Below are positions 51,768 through 61,710 of a stretch of DNA of 64,000 bases, one piece after another. The number at the start of each line of letters is the position of its first letter. Positions within the stretch are counted from its first letter, which is position 1. The notes under the pieces are model-generated. The model saw nothing but the letters and a program-made list of their open reading frames with translations, ran no database searches and was not told where the DNA came from. The translations under genes were made by a program, and so were the position numbers. The DNA lies in contig JAFSJJ010000019.1 of the NCBI GenBank assembly GCA_017439345.1, forward strand, positions 1 through 64,000, given 5' to 3'. The stretch is from Synergistaceae bacterium. GTDB lineage: Bacteria; Synergistota; Synergistia; Synergistales; Aminobacteriaceae.

Positions 51768-53939
51768 ATGATTTTAACATTGGCAGAGGCCGCAGGAGTT
51801 TCACAAGTATCCGGCATTCGTAAGAAAGTACAGAGCTATTCTGACATCGGAGTAGCTCTCTTAATGGTGCTTATAATTATTATGATGGTCGTGCCTCTTC
51901 CTACATGGTTAATAGATATGCTGCTTGCCATGAATATAACTCTCGGAGTAGTGACTCTCTTAGTTACGTTCTATGTAAAGCGCGCGTTAGACCTCTCGAT
52001 ATTCCCTACTCTGTTATTAATCTCTACACTATTTAGACTCTCTCTTAACGTATCGACAACGAGATTAATCTTGCTTTACGGCAACGCAGGAGAGTTAATC
52101 AATGCATTCGGAAATTTCGTAGTCGGAGGCAATTACGTAGTCGGAATAATTATGTTCTTGATTCTCGTAATCATTCAGATGTTAGTCATCACTAAAGGCG
52201 CAGAGAGAGTCGCAGAGGTCGCAGCAAGATTCACCCTTGACGCAATGCCCGGCAAACAAATGTCAATCGATGCAGATTTGAACTCAGGCCTTATAGACGA
52301 ACAGGGAGCTAAACAGCGAAGACAGGACATTCAACGCGAGGCAGACTTTTACGGAGCTATGGACGGTGCAAGCAAATTCGTTAAGGGAGACGCAATAGCA
52401 GGACTCATAATAACGACCATAAATATAATCGGAGGCTTATCAATCGGGATATTCATGAGGGGCATGGACGCGGCTCAAGCGGCAGGACACTACAGCTTAT
52501 TAACTGTCGGTGATGGTCTTGTCGGTCAGATACCTGCGCTTTTGATGTCTACAGCAATGGGCGTTATAGTTACGAGGGCGGCAGCAAGTTCTGAACTCGG
52601 CCCGGACTTAATTAACTCCTTCACTATGTATCCCAGACCTTTATATATTGCTTCAGGAATGCTCTTATGTTTGGGAGTAATGCCCGGTCTTCCTACAGCA
52701 CCGTTTTTAGCGTTGTCGTTATTGATGGGCTTTCTTGGCTACACTGTAGGACGTGAAGCGAACGTTGCAGCAATCGAAGCAGATGAACAGGCAGCAAAGT
52801 CAGGAACACCTCAAGCACCTTCAGGAGCAGGAGGAGCAATGGCACCAGCAGGAGCAGCCCCCGGAGCAGCTGAAGCCCCGGCCAAGTCCGAACCTGTATC
52901 ACCTGACGACGTTATGAAATTATTGACCGTTGAACCTATGGAAGCAGAGATCGGTTATGCGATTATCCCGTTGATTGACCCTGCTCAAGGCGGAGACATG
53001 TTAGACCGAATAGGCACGATACGAAAGCAGATGGCTCTTGAAATGGGAATTGTAGTCCCTCCTATAAGAATTCGCGATAATATTCAAATTAAGCCTACAG
53101 AATATATTTTGCGGGTCAAGGGAGCTGAAGCAGGAAGAGGAGAATTGCTACCCGATCACTATTTAGCAATGAACACAGGAGCAGTAGAAGAAGATTTAAT
53201 CGGAGTGCCGACTAAAGAACCTGCGTTTGGTCTGCCTGCGTTGTGGATCTCACCTGACTTAAGAGACAAAGCCGAAGCTATGGGTTACACAGTTGTTGAT
53301 GCGCCGAGCGTCTTAGCTACTCACTTATCAGAAGTAATACGCAAGAACGGAGCAGAGTTATTGACACGTCAGGAAGTCCAGAAATTAACTGACATGGTCA
53401 AAGAGACTGCGCCCGCTGTTGTAGGTGAATTGTTAGCATCGCTTTCACTCGGAGAGATCCAGAAAGTATTGCAGAACTTAATACGTGAACAGATTCCGAT
53501 TAGAGATCTTGTTACTATATTTGAGGCTCTGGCAGATTTCGGCAAGATGTCAAGAAGTGTAGATTTCCTGACTGAACGGGCAAGAGAAGCATTATCGCGC
53601 TTAATATCGCTCAAGATTCAGGGCCCTGACGGAGTCATAACAGCAGCTACTCTTTCACCGAACTGGGAGCATAAAATCATGTCAGGAGTCGACGGCGATT
53701 TGACTCGAGGCTGGCAGCTGAACTTAGACCCCAGAGAAGTCCAGAAGATGATCAGCGCAATATCGCGGGCAATGGAAGATATGATCGTTAAGAATCTGCC
53801 TCCTGTATTGCTCGTTCACCCTGATGTAAGATTAATAGTTCGAAGGCTTATCGAAGGCTCAATAAGTAATATATTCGTTGTGTCTTATAATGAGATAACA
53901 CGCGGCGTTCAGATTAAGACGGTCGGAATGGTGGAATAG
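51768..53939 (+). CDS. flhA: Flagellar export apparatus protein FlhA
   Basis: 723 residues; ATG 51768 is used, TTG 51780 is possible. FHIPEP signatures: IFPTLLLISTLFRLSLNVST, PGKQMSIDADLNSGLIDE and GAMDGASKFVKGDAIAGLII, with about eight membrane helices. A Pro/Ala/Gly-rich linker (TPQAPSGAGGAMAPAGAAPG) separates these from the cytoplasmic domain that binds chaperone-substrate complexes. It heads the plus-strand flagellar/chemotaxis operon and lies 26 kb from fliPQR-flhB. Confidence 0.97.
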   Translation: MILTLAEAAGVSQVSGIRKKVQSYSDIGVALLMVLIIIMMVVPLPTWLIDMLLAMNITLGVVTLLVTFYVKRALDLSIFPTLLLISTLFRLSLNVSTTRLILLYGNAGELINAFGNFVVGGNYVVGIIMFLILVIIQMLVITKGAERVAEVAARFTLDAMPGKQMSIDADLNSGLIDEQGAKQRRQDIQREADFYGAMDGASKFVKGDAIAGLIITTINIIGGLSIGIFMRGMDAAQAAGHYSLLTVGDGLVGQIPALLMSTAMGVIVTRAAASSELGPDLINSFTMYPRPLYIASGMLLCLGVMPGLPTAPFLALSLLMGFLGYTVGREANVAAIEADEQAAKSGTPQAPSGAGGAMAPAGAAPGAAEAPAKSEPVSPDDVMKLLTVEPMEAEIGYAIIPLIDPAQGGDMLDRIGTIRKQMALEMGIVVPPIRIRDNIQIKPTEYILRVKGAEAGRGELLPDHYLAMNTGAVEEDLIGVPTKEPAFGLPALWISPDLRDKAEAMGYTVVDAPSVLATHLSEVIRKNGAELLTRQEVQKLTDMVKETAPAVVGELLASLSLGEIQKVLQNLIREQIPIRDLVTIFEALADFGKMSRSVDFLTERAREALSRLISLKIQGPDGVITAATLSPNWEHKIMSGVDGDLTRGWQLNLDPREVQKMISAISRAMEDMIVKNLPPVLLVHPDVRLIVRRLIEGSISNIFVVSYNEITRGVQIKTVGMVE

Positions 53940-53950
53940 AGTAATAAATC

Positions 53951-55477
53951 ATGAGAGTTACGAATCAAATTACATTTACAGCAAAAGATGATGCAGAAGC
54001 ACTCAGACTCGCAGCAGAGAGACTCGGACGAGATGCAGTAATTCTGTCTACTCAGGTCATAAAAGAAGGCGGAGTGTTAGGACTCTTTCAACGTTCTGTG
54101 CTGAAAGTTACAGCAGGAATTCTTGAGGACGATGACACTAGACCCCAGCCCAAGCCCAGACAAGCAAATAATAATTCATCAGCTTCAACGATCTCAACGA
54201 TGGACGATGACACACGGCGCGAGAACTTAATAGCGTTCCAAAAGTTAATGGAGTTCAAGGAGCGTTCATCAAGCGGGAGTTTCCCGACTCCCAGCCAGCG
54301 TCCTTCACCTGCGAGAAATATGAATGCCGGCCAGGATAATGCAGTATTACTCGGCGAAGAAGGTTACATGCTGCCTTCTGATAACGTCAGAATTTCACCT
54401 GAAGGTCTGCGCAACGCTTACGGACTCACGACAAGACCTGCACCGGTTCAGACTCAGACTCAAGTGCCGCCTCAGATTCAGCAGCCTCAATTTCAGACTC
54501 AGAATCAGCCTCAGACTTCAGGAATGTCAAACGATGATGCAAGGCTTCTCAAGGATCAAGTCGGAGCATTGGCAGACAGAATCGATGTATTGCTTCAGAG
54601 ATTAACGGCGGTAGAGAGCGGTTTTGCTTCAGTTCGTCAAGGGAATGCAGGCTATCAAGTTTCAGGTCAGCCTCAGATGATGCCGCCAATGACAGGCGAT
54701 GACTCAGGAGTTGAAGGCAGGCTCAGGGCTTCGGAAGTTGACGAGAAATATATTAGAAAGCTCTTAGCAGATTATCAGGTTATGACCCGTAAAGACAAGA
54801 CTAAGAAATTACCGTTTACGAAATGGCTTGCAACTAGAATCGAATGCGCAGGCGATAACGGAGGCGATGCAGCAGGAGGACGCAAAGTAATGCTTCTCGG
54901 TCCCACTGGAGTCGGGAAGACTACGACGATAGCGAAACTTGCAGCGATAAAAGCTCTCTGGGAACATAAGAAAGTATTATTATTAACCAGTGATACATAT
55001 AGAATAGCAGCGGTCGAACAGTTAAAGACTTACGCTAAAATATTGGGCGTTCCGATTGAAATTATATTCGACATGGCAGCAATTCCCGGAGTCGTAGACG
55101 AACACGAAAACGCTGATATTATATTGCTCGATACTGCGGGACGTTCACAGAGGGACAAAAAGAATATGGAGCTGTTTGAGAATTTATACAACACTTTTAC
55201 ACCTGACGCGGTGCATCTGGTGCTTGCGGCAAACATGAAATATAAAGACATGCTTGATGTAGTCGAACATATTCCGAATATACCTGTTTCACATTTATTA
55301 TTCACAAAACTTGACGAAACAGTGAGTTACGGATCAATATTTAATATTCAGCAGGTTATGGGCTGTCCTGTGTCATTCTTGACAGTGGGTCAGAACGTTC
55401 CTAAAGATATAGAAACAGCTTCAGGCACGAGAATAGCAGAATTTCTCATGAAGTCTGAAGAAGAACGGAAGCGTTAA
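53951..55477 (+). CDS. flhF: Flagellar SRP-type GTPase FlhF
   Basis: 508 residues. N-terminal domain ITFTAKDDAEALRLAAERLG, a Gln/Pro-rich linker (TQTQVPPQIQQPQFQTQNQP), then the SRP GTPase: LLGPTGVGKTTTIAKLAA, LLTSDTYRIAAVEQLKTYA, ILLDTAGRSQRD and FTKLDET. It sets flagellar number and place together with FlhG, which follows after 5 bases. Confidence 0.96.
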   Translation: MRVTNQITFTAKDDAEALRLAAERLGRDAVILSTQVIKEGGVLGLFQRSVLKVTAGILEDDDTRPQPKPRQANNNSSASTISTMDDDTRRENLIAFQKLMEFKERSSSGSFPTPSQRPSPARNMNAGQDNAVLLGEEGYMLPSDNVRISPEGLRNAYGLTTRPAPVQTQTQVPPQIQQPQFQTQNQPQTSGMSNDDARLLKDQVGALADRIDVLLQRLTAVESGFASVRQGNAGYQVSGQPQMMPPMTGDDSGVEGRLRASEVDEKYIRKLLADYQVMTRKDKTKKLPFTKWLATRIECAGDNGGDAAGGRKVMLLGPTGVGKTTTIAKLAAIKALWEHKKVLLLTSDTYRIAAVEQLKTYAKILGVPIEIIFDMAAIPGVVDEHENADIILLDTAGRSQRDKKNMELFENLYNTFTPDAVHLVLAANMKYKDMLDVVEHIPNIPVSHLLFTKLDETVSYGSIFNIQQVMGCPVSFLTVGQNVPKDIETASGTRIAEFLMKSEEERKR

Positions 55478-55482
55478 ACAAA

Positions 55483-56475
55483 ATGCCCCGTTATGCAAAT
55501 AATTATAATCCTGACCAGGCAAGGGAATTAAGGCGAATGGTATTAGACAACAGGGAAAAAATTAAAACTCCTCCACCCAGACTGCACACTTTATCTATAT
55601 TAAGCGGCAAGGGCGGAGTCGGAAAGAGCAACATAGCAGCAGCATTGTCGTTTGCATTGGCAGACTTCGGCAAAAGAGTCGTGTTAATCGATGCAGATTT
55701 AGGCATGGCGAATCTTGATATACTCTGCGGAGTAACGAATGCAAGATATAATATCGCGAATTTAATCGACGGTTCACGCAATCTTAATGAAATACTCGTC
55801 CACTTCAGGGCTTCACAGAGAGCAGCAGCCAGAAACGGCGGAGTAGCTTTGTTACCCGGAGGCACAGGACTCAAGGAGATTGCAGACCTCGATGAATATT
55901 CAATGGAAAGATTGTTTGCGTCTCTCTCAGGTCTCGAAGAGCTCACGGACTACTTAATCATGGACGCAGGAGCAGGAATTCACAGAGGCGTATTATCGTT
56001 TGCTTATGCTTCTGAATACACTGTAGTAGTTACGACTCCTGAACCTACCAGTATGCGCGATGCCTACGGTGTTATAAAATCTCTTGGCAGTATGGCATGG
56101 CAGGGACTCGAGGGCAATAATGCGGGGTTAATGCTTGTCGTGAACATGGCCTCAAGCAGCAGGGAAGCTCACGATGTCGCAGAGAGAATACGCAGGGCTT
56201 CAATGCAGTTCTTAGGAAATGCTCCGGTTTATCTGGGTTACGTATTGAAAGATGACAGCGTTGAGAGATCCGTCAAGAACTGGAAAATTTTCTACAGGGC
56301 AGACCCTGAGTCTACAGCTAGTATTTGCGTCAGAAATCTTGCAGGCGAGCTTTTGAGACTCTATGAAGGTGCAAATATCCAGCATGAGTCAGTGCCTCGT
56401 AAGTCAGGAGGGGTAAAATCATTTTTCAAGAGGCTTGCTCAGAGTCTCTTCTCGGATAATGATGACAAGCAATAA
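55483..56475 (+). CDS. flhG: MinD-like ATPase FlhG
   Basis: 330 residues with the deviant Walker A SGKGGVGKSNIAAALSFA, LIDADLGMANLDILCGV, MDAGAGIHRGVL and the late membrane-binding helix region (VKSFFKRLAQSLFS). The N-terminal PDQARELRRMV is like the FlhG segment that stimulates FlhF GTPase. Follows flhF directly; the pair controls flagellar number. Confidence 0.95.
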   Translation: MPRYANNYNPDQARELRRMVLDNREKIKTPPPRLHTLSILSGKGGVGKSNIAAALSFALADFGKRVVLIDADLGMANLDILCGVTNARYNIANLIDGSRNLNEILVHFRASQRAAARNGGVALLPGGTGLKEIADLDEYSMERLFASLSGLEELTDYLIMDAGAGIHRGVLSFAYASEYTVVVTTPEPTSMRDAYGVIKSLGSMAWQGLEGNNAGLMLVVNMASSSREAHDVAERIRRASMQFLGNAPVYLGYVLKDDSVERSVKNWKIFYRADPESTASICVRNLAGELLRLYEGANIQHESVPRKSGGVKSFFKRLAQSLFSDNDDKQ

Positions 56476-56575
56476 AAGTAATATAAAGTAATAAATAAGA
56501 AATAAATAATATATAAAGTTATAATAAACATGAATTTATATAAATCATAAAGACATAATGAGAAAGGAGGACATT

Positions 56576-57667
56576 ATGCCCCCTACAGGAAAGAAAATAA
56601 GAGTGCTTGTAGTTGATGACAGCGCGTTAATGAGGCAGTTCATAAGCGATATATTAAATTCTGATCCAAGAATAGAAGTCGCAGGTACAGCCAGAGACGG
56701 CAGAGACGCATTAAAGCAAATACAGCTTCTACGTCCCGACTTAGTTACAATGGATGTGGAAATGCCCAACATGAGCGGACTTCAGGCACTCGAGGAAATC
56801 ATGAAGACTAATCCCCTTCCCGTAATAATGGTAAGTTCTGTTACTCAGGAAGGCGCAGACACTACTATGAAGGCCCTTGCCCTAGGCTGTGTAGATTTCA
56901 TAGGCAAGCCCTCAGGTTCAATCTCGCTGAACATCAGGGACATAGGACAGGACCTAATTGACAAAGTCATAGCGGCAAGTACTGCAAGAATCAGGACACG
57001 TTCAGGAATTTTCGGAGGCGGCGGAGTCAAAGTTCCGGAGTTAAATTTAAATTCAGGTTTCAGGAGAATGGCTCCACCGGTTAATATTATAGGCAGACGC
57101 GATATTGTAGCGATTGCAAGTTCAACGGGCGGACCTATGGCTCTGAGTGATTTAATACCCAAACTGCCTAAAAAATTTCCCGTTCCTATTGTGATTACCC
57201 AGCACATGCCGAAAGAATTTACGAGTTCATTTGCAAGAAGATTAAACGAGTCTTCAGAAGTTGAAGTCGTAGAAGGTTTTGACGGATTGACTCTCAAGCC
57301 CGGACGTGTAGTAATTGCCCCCGGAGGCAGTCATTTAATCGTCAAGAGGCGTTCAGGTGTAGCAGTTTGCGGATTGAGTGATGCTCCTCCCGTGTTGAGC
57401 GTTAAACCGGCAGCAAATATAATGTTCATGAGCGTTGCAGATGAGTACGGCGGAAATGTCTTATGTGTGATATTAACAGGCATGGGACGAGACGGAACTG
57501 ACGGGGCAGTTGCTCTCAAGAGAAAGGGCGCGTATGTCATAGCAGAGAGTCAGAAGACTTGCGTAGTATACGGAATGCCTAAAGCAGCAGTTGATGCAGG
57601 TGTAGTTGATGAAGTTTTGCCGTTGAACGAAATAGCTGATGCAATGGTCAGGCTTGTAAAAAATTAA
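56576..57667 (+). CDS. cheB: Chemotaxis methylesterase/glutaminase CheB
   Basis: 363 residues from ATG 56576; AAAGGAGG sits 5 bases before it, so the in-frame ATG at 56558 would encode the ribosome site. Receiver domain: VVDDSALMRQF and TMDVEMPNMSG. Catalytic domain: Ser in AIASSTGGPMAL, His in TQHMPKEFTSSFA, Asp in TGMGRDGTDGA. Removes methyl groups from chemoreceptors. A 100-base AT-rich spacer precedes it. No cheR is in the window. Confidence 0.97.
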   Translation: MPPTGKKIRVLVVDDSALMRQFISDILNSDPRIEVAGTARDGRDALKQIQLLRPDLVTMDVEMPNMSGLQALEEIMKTNPLPVIMVSSVTQEGADTTMKALALGCVDFIGKPSGSISLNIRDIGQDLIDKVIAASTARIRTRSGIFGGGGVKVPELNLNSGFRRMAPPVNIIGRRDIVAIASSTGGPMALSDLIPKLPKKFPVPIVITQHMPKEFTSSFARRLNESSEVEVVEGFDGLTLKPGRVVIAPGGSHLIVKRRSGVAVCGLSDAPPVLSVKPAANIMFMSVADEYGGNVLCVILTGMGRDGTDGAVALKRKGAYVIAESQKTCVVYGMPKAAVDAGVVDEVLPLNEIADAMVRLVKN

Positions 57668-57684
57668 AGGGGGAATAAAACACT

Positions 57685-59730
57685 TTGGCAGATATGGATA
57701 TGAGTCAGTATCTGGGAGCATTCTTAGATGAAACTGACGATAACGTACAAAAATTAGATGATTTATTGCTTGCTCTGGAAAAAAATATGGTCGATATGGA
57801 CGTAATTAACGAAATTTTCAGGGCTGCCCACACTCTTAAAGGTATGGCGGGAACTATGGGCTTCACGAATATGATGGGTCTTACTCACGCAATGGAAGAC
57901 AGACTCGACGCTGCTAGAAAGGGTACAAGGCCTTTGACTGAGAACGATATGAACATGCTTTTCACAGGTCTTGACACGTTACAGGCAATGGCTGACTCAA
58001 TCAGGGGAGGCGGCAATGATGCTCATATAGATGTCTCTGAAATGGTTCATAATTTGCGAAACGAAGGCCCGGCACCTGCTCCGGCGGCACAGGCTCAAGC
58101 TCAGGGCGATTCAAGTTCAGGAGGCTCATTCAGTCAGGATACAGAGTGGGTCAAGAAAGCAAATGAAGGCGGCGCAAATGCATACAGCGTTCATGTTACT
58201 TTGAGTCAAAGCTGTCTGCTCAAAGCTGCACGTGCTTATATGGTCGTCAACAGGCTCGAGGAAATGGGCGAGATTGCAAGGTCTGAACCTCCTACGGATG
58301 CCCTTGAGAGAGAAGAATTCGAGTTTGACTTCACGATTTATGTTGCGACTCCTGCTCCTGCTGAAGAAGTCAAAGCAGCTGTTGAGAAAATAGGCGACGT
58401 TCAAAGCGCAGAAGTTTCTGAAGTCAAAGTAGAAGCAGCTCCTGCTCCTGCACAAGCTCCAGCACCTGCTCAGACCCCTGCACCTGCCCCGGCAGCCCAA
58501 GCTCCGACTCCAGCTCAAGCTCAGACTCCAGCAGCTCCTGCAGCACCAGTCAAGAAAGATAGTGTTAAAAAGAGCGGTCAGACAGTTAGAGTCGACATAG
58601 GCAGACTCGATAAGTTAATGAATCTCGTAGGAGAGTTAGTTATTTCCCGTGCCAGAATCGAGAGGCTCGTTCAGGAAGCAAGATTAAGACAATTTGATGA
58701 TACGTTATCTCAATTAGGCAGAATTTCAGGCGACATTCAGGAACTCGTTACTAAATTGCGAATGGTCCCGGTATCTTTCACGTTCGACAGATTCCCCAGA
58801 TTAATTCGAGATTTGTGCAAGACCCTGAATAAAAACGTTGAGCTTGTCTTAGAAGGTGAAGACACAGAACTTGACAGGACAGTTATAGACGAGATCGGCG
58901 ACCCTATGGTTCACTTGATTCGTAACTCAATGGATCACGGCATCGAACACCCTGATGAACGCAAGGCACTCGGCAAACCTGAGAAGGGAATATTAAAGAT
59001 TGCAGCTTATCAGGAAGGTTCAGGAGTCGTTATAGAAGTATCAGATGACGGGGCAGGCATTGACCCTGAGAAAGTCAAGAAGAAGGCAATAGAACGAGGC
59101 ATCATAACTGAAGACAGAGCTAATATAATGACCGATGATGAGGCAACTCAAATAGTGCTTTTACCCGGCTTCAGCATGGCAAAGCAGATTACGGACTTAT
59201 CAGGGCGCGGAGTCGGTATGGACGCTGTCAAGACCAAAGTTGAACAGTTAGGCGGACAGTTTGATTTAGTCAGCAAAAAGAATGAAGGTACTCATGTTTA
59301 TATCAGGCTGCCTTTGACTCTTGCAATAGTTCTTTCGTTATTGATTAAAGTCGGCAATGAAACATACGCTATTTCACTTGAGAACGTTGAAGAGACTATC
59401 ATGGTCCGCAAAGAAGATATAAAGACAGTTCACGGTGAGCCTACGACTTTACTGCGCGGTGAAGTTCTTTCACTGAATGACTTGGGCGATATTCTAGGCT
59501 CAGAAGGAGTCGAGACAGATAGAATCGAATACCCTGTAGTAGTTGTAAAAATAGGCAAGAATAAAATAGGCTTTATCGTAAGCGAATTAATAGGCCAGCA
59601 GGAAATAGTTATAAAATCACTGGGAAGGTTCTTAGCCAAGATAGATGGGATTACCGGCGGGACAATTCTCGGTGACGGCAACGTTGCATTAATTCTTGAT
59701 GTAGCTTCGTTTTATTCGACTAAAGGTTAA
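57685..59730 (+). CDS. cheA: Chemotaxis histidine kinase CheA
   Basis: 681 residues; TTG 57685 has AAAGGGGG 12 bases upstream, and ATG 57694 is the alternative. Order: Hpt with phospho-His in AAHTLKGMAGTMGF, P2 CheY-binding domain, a low-complexity PAPAQAP linker, dimer domain, ATPase (LIRNSMDHGIEHPDER, VSDDGAGIDPEKV, SGRGVGMDAVKTKVEQLGG) and CheW-like regulator domain. It phosphorylates CheY, whose gene is in the other cluster, and CheB. Confidence 0.97.
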   Translation: MADMDMSQYLGAFLDETDDNVQKLDDLLLALEKNMVDMDVINEIFRAAHTLKGMAGTMGFTNMMGLTHAMEDRLDAARKGTRPLTENDMNMLFTGLDTLQAMADSIRGGGNDAHIDVSEMVHNLRNEGPAPAPAAQAQAQGDSSSGGSFSQDTEWVKKANEGGANAYSVHVTLSQSCLLKAARAYMVVNRLEEMGEIARSEPPTDALEREEFEFDFTIYVATPAPAEEVKAAVEKIGDVQSAEVSEVKVEAAPAPAQAPAPAQTPAPAPAAQAPTPAQAQTPAAPAAPVKKDSVKKSGQTVRVDIGRLDKLMNLVGELVISRARIERLVQEARLRQFDDTLSQLGRISGDIQELVTKLRMVPVSFTFDRFPRLIRDLCKTLNKNVELVLEGEDTELDRTVIDEIGDPMVHLIRNSMDHGIEHPDERKALGKPEKGILKIAAYQEGSGVVIEVSDDGAGIDPEKVKKKAIERGIITEDRANIMTDDEATQIVLLPGFSMAKQITDLSGRGVGMDAVKTKVEQLGGQFDLVSKKNEGTHVYIRLPLTLAIVLSLLIKVGNETYAISLENVEETIMVRKEDIKTVHGEPTTLLRGEVLSLNDLGDILGSEGVETDRIEYPVVVVKIGKNKIGFIVSELIGQQEIVIKSLGRFLAKIDGITGGTILGDGNVALILDVASFYSTKG

Positions 59731-59757
59731 AGAAAAAGCTAAAGGAGTAAATTAATA

Positions 59758-60396
59758 ATGGCTGATATAGCGTCGTTCAATGCGCTTCAGCTTGATGCAA
59801 TTCGTGAAGTCGGCAATATAGGCACAGGCAATGCGGCTACGGCTCTGAGCGGTTTATTATCGAGAATGATTCATATGAGCGTCCCTCAGACTGAGTTAGT
59901 CTCGATATATGAACTGGGCGAACATTACGGCGATCCTATGGAGATAGTAGGGGCAGTGTTTGTGCGTTCAACAGGAGGCTTTCATTGCAGCTTGATATTT
60001 ATCCAGCATGAAGAAGATGCTAATTTAATGGTCGAGCTGTTATTAAAGCAGCAGTTCGGGACTCATATTCCGATTGACGAATTGCCCCAGGAAATTATAG
60101 ACAGCGCATTAAGTGAGGTAGGCAATATAGTATTAAGCTCATTCCTGAACGCTATAAACTTGTTATTAGGGACTCAGCACCAGATAAGCGTACCCGGTGT
60201 AGCTCATGACATGCTGAGTTCAATTCTGGACGTAGTAGCTTCGATTTATGGGCAGATGGGAGAAACTGCACTGCTTGTTAATACTGAACTAAGTGTAGAA
60301 GGACTTGAACACGGCCGCAAAATTTCCGGTCATATTATATTAATCCCGGATCCTGATGCCCTTGATCTGCTCTTAAGAAAGCTGAAGGTGTTGTGA
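59758..60396 (+). CDS. cheC: CheY-P phosphatase CheC
   Basis: 212 residues with two CheC active-site helices, IREVGNIGTGNAATALSGLL and SALSEVGNIVLSSFLNAI, each keeping the E..N pair. Dephosphorylates CheY-P and binds CheD. Ends in TGATG with cheD. Confidence 0.96.
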   Translation: MADIASFNALQLDAIREVGNIGTGNAATALSGLLSRMIHMSVPQTELVSIYELGEHYGDPMEIVGAVFVRSTGGFHCSLIFIQHEEDANLMVELLLKQQFGTHIPIDELPQEIIDSALSEVGNIVLSSFLNAINLLLGTQHQISVPGVAHDMLSSILDVVASIYGQMGETALLVNTELSVEGLEHGRKISGHIILIPDPDALDLLLRKLKVL

Positions 60397-60887
60397 TGGC
60401 TGAAAATAGTGTAGTTCTCGGCATGGCTGATTTGCTCGTCATGAAAGCTCCTGTGAAATTAATAACGCTTGGGCTTGGCTCATGCATAGGTCTTGTATTA
60501 TTCGATAATGTAGCGCGGGTTGCAGGTATGGCTCATATAATGCTGCCTGACTCAAGGGGGCTTCAGGGCTCTGAGAAAGTCGGCAAGTATGCAGATACAG
60601 CAGTCCCGGCTCTGGTAGAAGCGATGCTTAAGCAGGGTGCAGCACAGTCAAGGCTTCGTGCCAAGATCGCAGGAGGTGCCCAGATGTTCGCATTGCCAGG
60701 AATAAATGCAGAATTTCTGACAGTAGGAGCAAAGAATGTCCGTGAGACAACGAGACGATTAAGAGATTTCGGAATAAGGCTCGCAGCTTCTGATACAGGA
60801 GGCAATAAAGGGCGTACGATAGAATTTTCGACAAGCAACTGGATGTTGAAAGTAAAAACTCTCGGCAAGGGAGTAAATGAAATATGA
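60396..60887 (+). CDS. cheD: Chemoreceptor glutamine deamidase CheD
   Basis: 163 residues; ATG 60396 follows GTG 60393 and GAAGGTG. The catalytic Cys and His are in GLGSCIGLVLFD and VAGMAHIMLPDS. Deamidates receptor glutamines and activates the CheA pathway; sequestered by CheC. Overlaps the sigma-factor start by 4 bases. Confidence 0.95.
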   Translation: MAENSVVLGMADLLVMKAPVKLITLGLGSCIGLVLFDNVARVAGMAHIMLPDSRGLQGSEKVGKYADTAVPALVEAMLKQGAAQSRLRAKIAGGAQMFALPGINAEFLTVGAKNVRETTRRLRDFGIRLAASDTGGNKGRTIEFSTSNWMLKVKTLGKGVNEI

Positions 60888-61675
60888 CCAGTGTTTTTAA
60901 TGCTGTTAATGCTAGTGCTAATGTTAAATCAGACGAGAAAAAATTATGGGAGGAGTTCTCGCGTTCAAGAGCTTTAAGTGTACGTGATGAGCTCGTGAAA
61001 AGATATCTGCCGTTAATAAAATATGTCGTCGGCAGAATGGCTGTCTCTCCTCCTCAGGGTCTTGACTATGAAGATATATTAAGTTTCGGAGTGTTCGGCC
61101 TGCTCGATGCAATTGACAAGTTCGAGCCTGCAAAAGGTTTCGTGTTCCAGACTTATGCAATTCCCAGAATAAGAGGCGCAATTCTCGACGAGTTAAGAAA
61201 ATGCGACTGGTTCTCCCGTACAGGACGCGAGAAGGTGCAGAGACTCAATAAGGCTATGGAAAAAATTCTGCGCGATAAAGGCGAACTCAAGGACGAATGG
61301 CTGATGGCTGAACTAGGCATTGACGAAGCAGAATATTATGAAGTTCAGGAATTAGCTTCACGGGGCTATATAACTTCACTTGATGATACGACTCCACTTG
61401 ATGACGGCGATGTTCCCGTTGAGGCGACTTTAGCTGACGACAGAGAAGGTGCTCCTGAGAGATTAGACGATGAGAGCGACAAACAGCAGTTAATCGAAGC
61501 TCTTAAAGAATTACCTGAAAGAGAACGTCAAATGCTGAGTCTTTATTATTATGAAGGCTTGACCCTAAAAGAAATCGGGCAGGTCATGGGAGTATCTGAA
61601 AGCAGGGTCTCACAGATTCACGGCAAAGGTTTATCGATATTGAGGACGATTCTTAAAGCAAAATTGAACGAGTGA
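60884..61675 (+). CDS. fliA: Flagellar RNA polymerase sigma factor FliA (sigma-28/WhiG type)
   Basis: 263 residues: region 2 VRDELVKRYLPLIKYVVGRM, GLDYEDILSFGVFGLLDAID and FQTYAIPRIRGAILDELRK, region 3, and region 4 LPERERQMLSLYYYEGLTLK plus the helix-turn-helix GVSESRVSQIHGKGLS. Transcribes late flagellar genes. Acidic insert between regions 3 and 4 (DDTTPLDDGDVPVEATLADD). Confidence 0.97.
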   Translation: MTSVFNAVNASANVKSDEKKLWEEFSRSRALSVRDELVKRYLPLIKYVVGRMAVSPPQGLDYEDILSFGVFGLLDAIDKFEPAKGFVFQTYAIPRIRGAILDELRKCDWFSRTGREKVQRLNKAMEKILRDKGELKDEWLMAELGIDEAEYYEVQELASRGYITSLDDTTPLDDGDVPVEATLADDREGAPERLDDESDKQQLIEALKELPERERQMLSLYYYEGLTLKEIGQVMGVSESRVSQIHGKGLSILRTILKAKLNE

Positions 61676-61710
61676 AAATTTGAAAATTTTTACAGGAGGT
61701 GAATAAATAA

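Noticed and set aside
55503-55946. Antisense open frame of 147 residues inside flhG
   Set aside because: No ribosome site and low-complexity composition mirroring the well-supported flhG frame.
56845-57297. Antisense open frame of 150 residues inside cheB
   Set aside because: It opposes conserved CheB catalytic motifs and has no start signal or protein family character.
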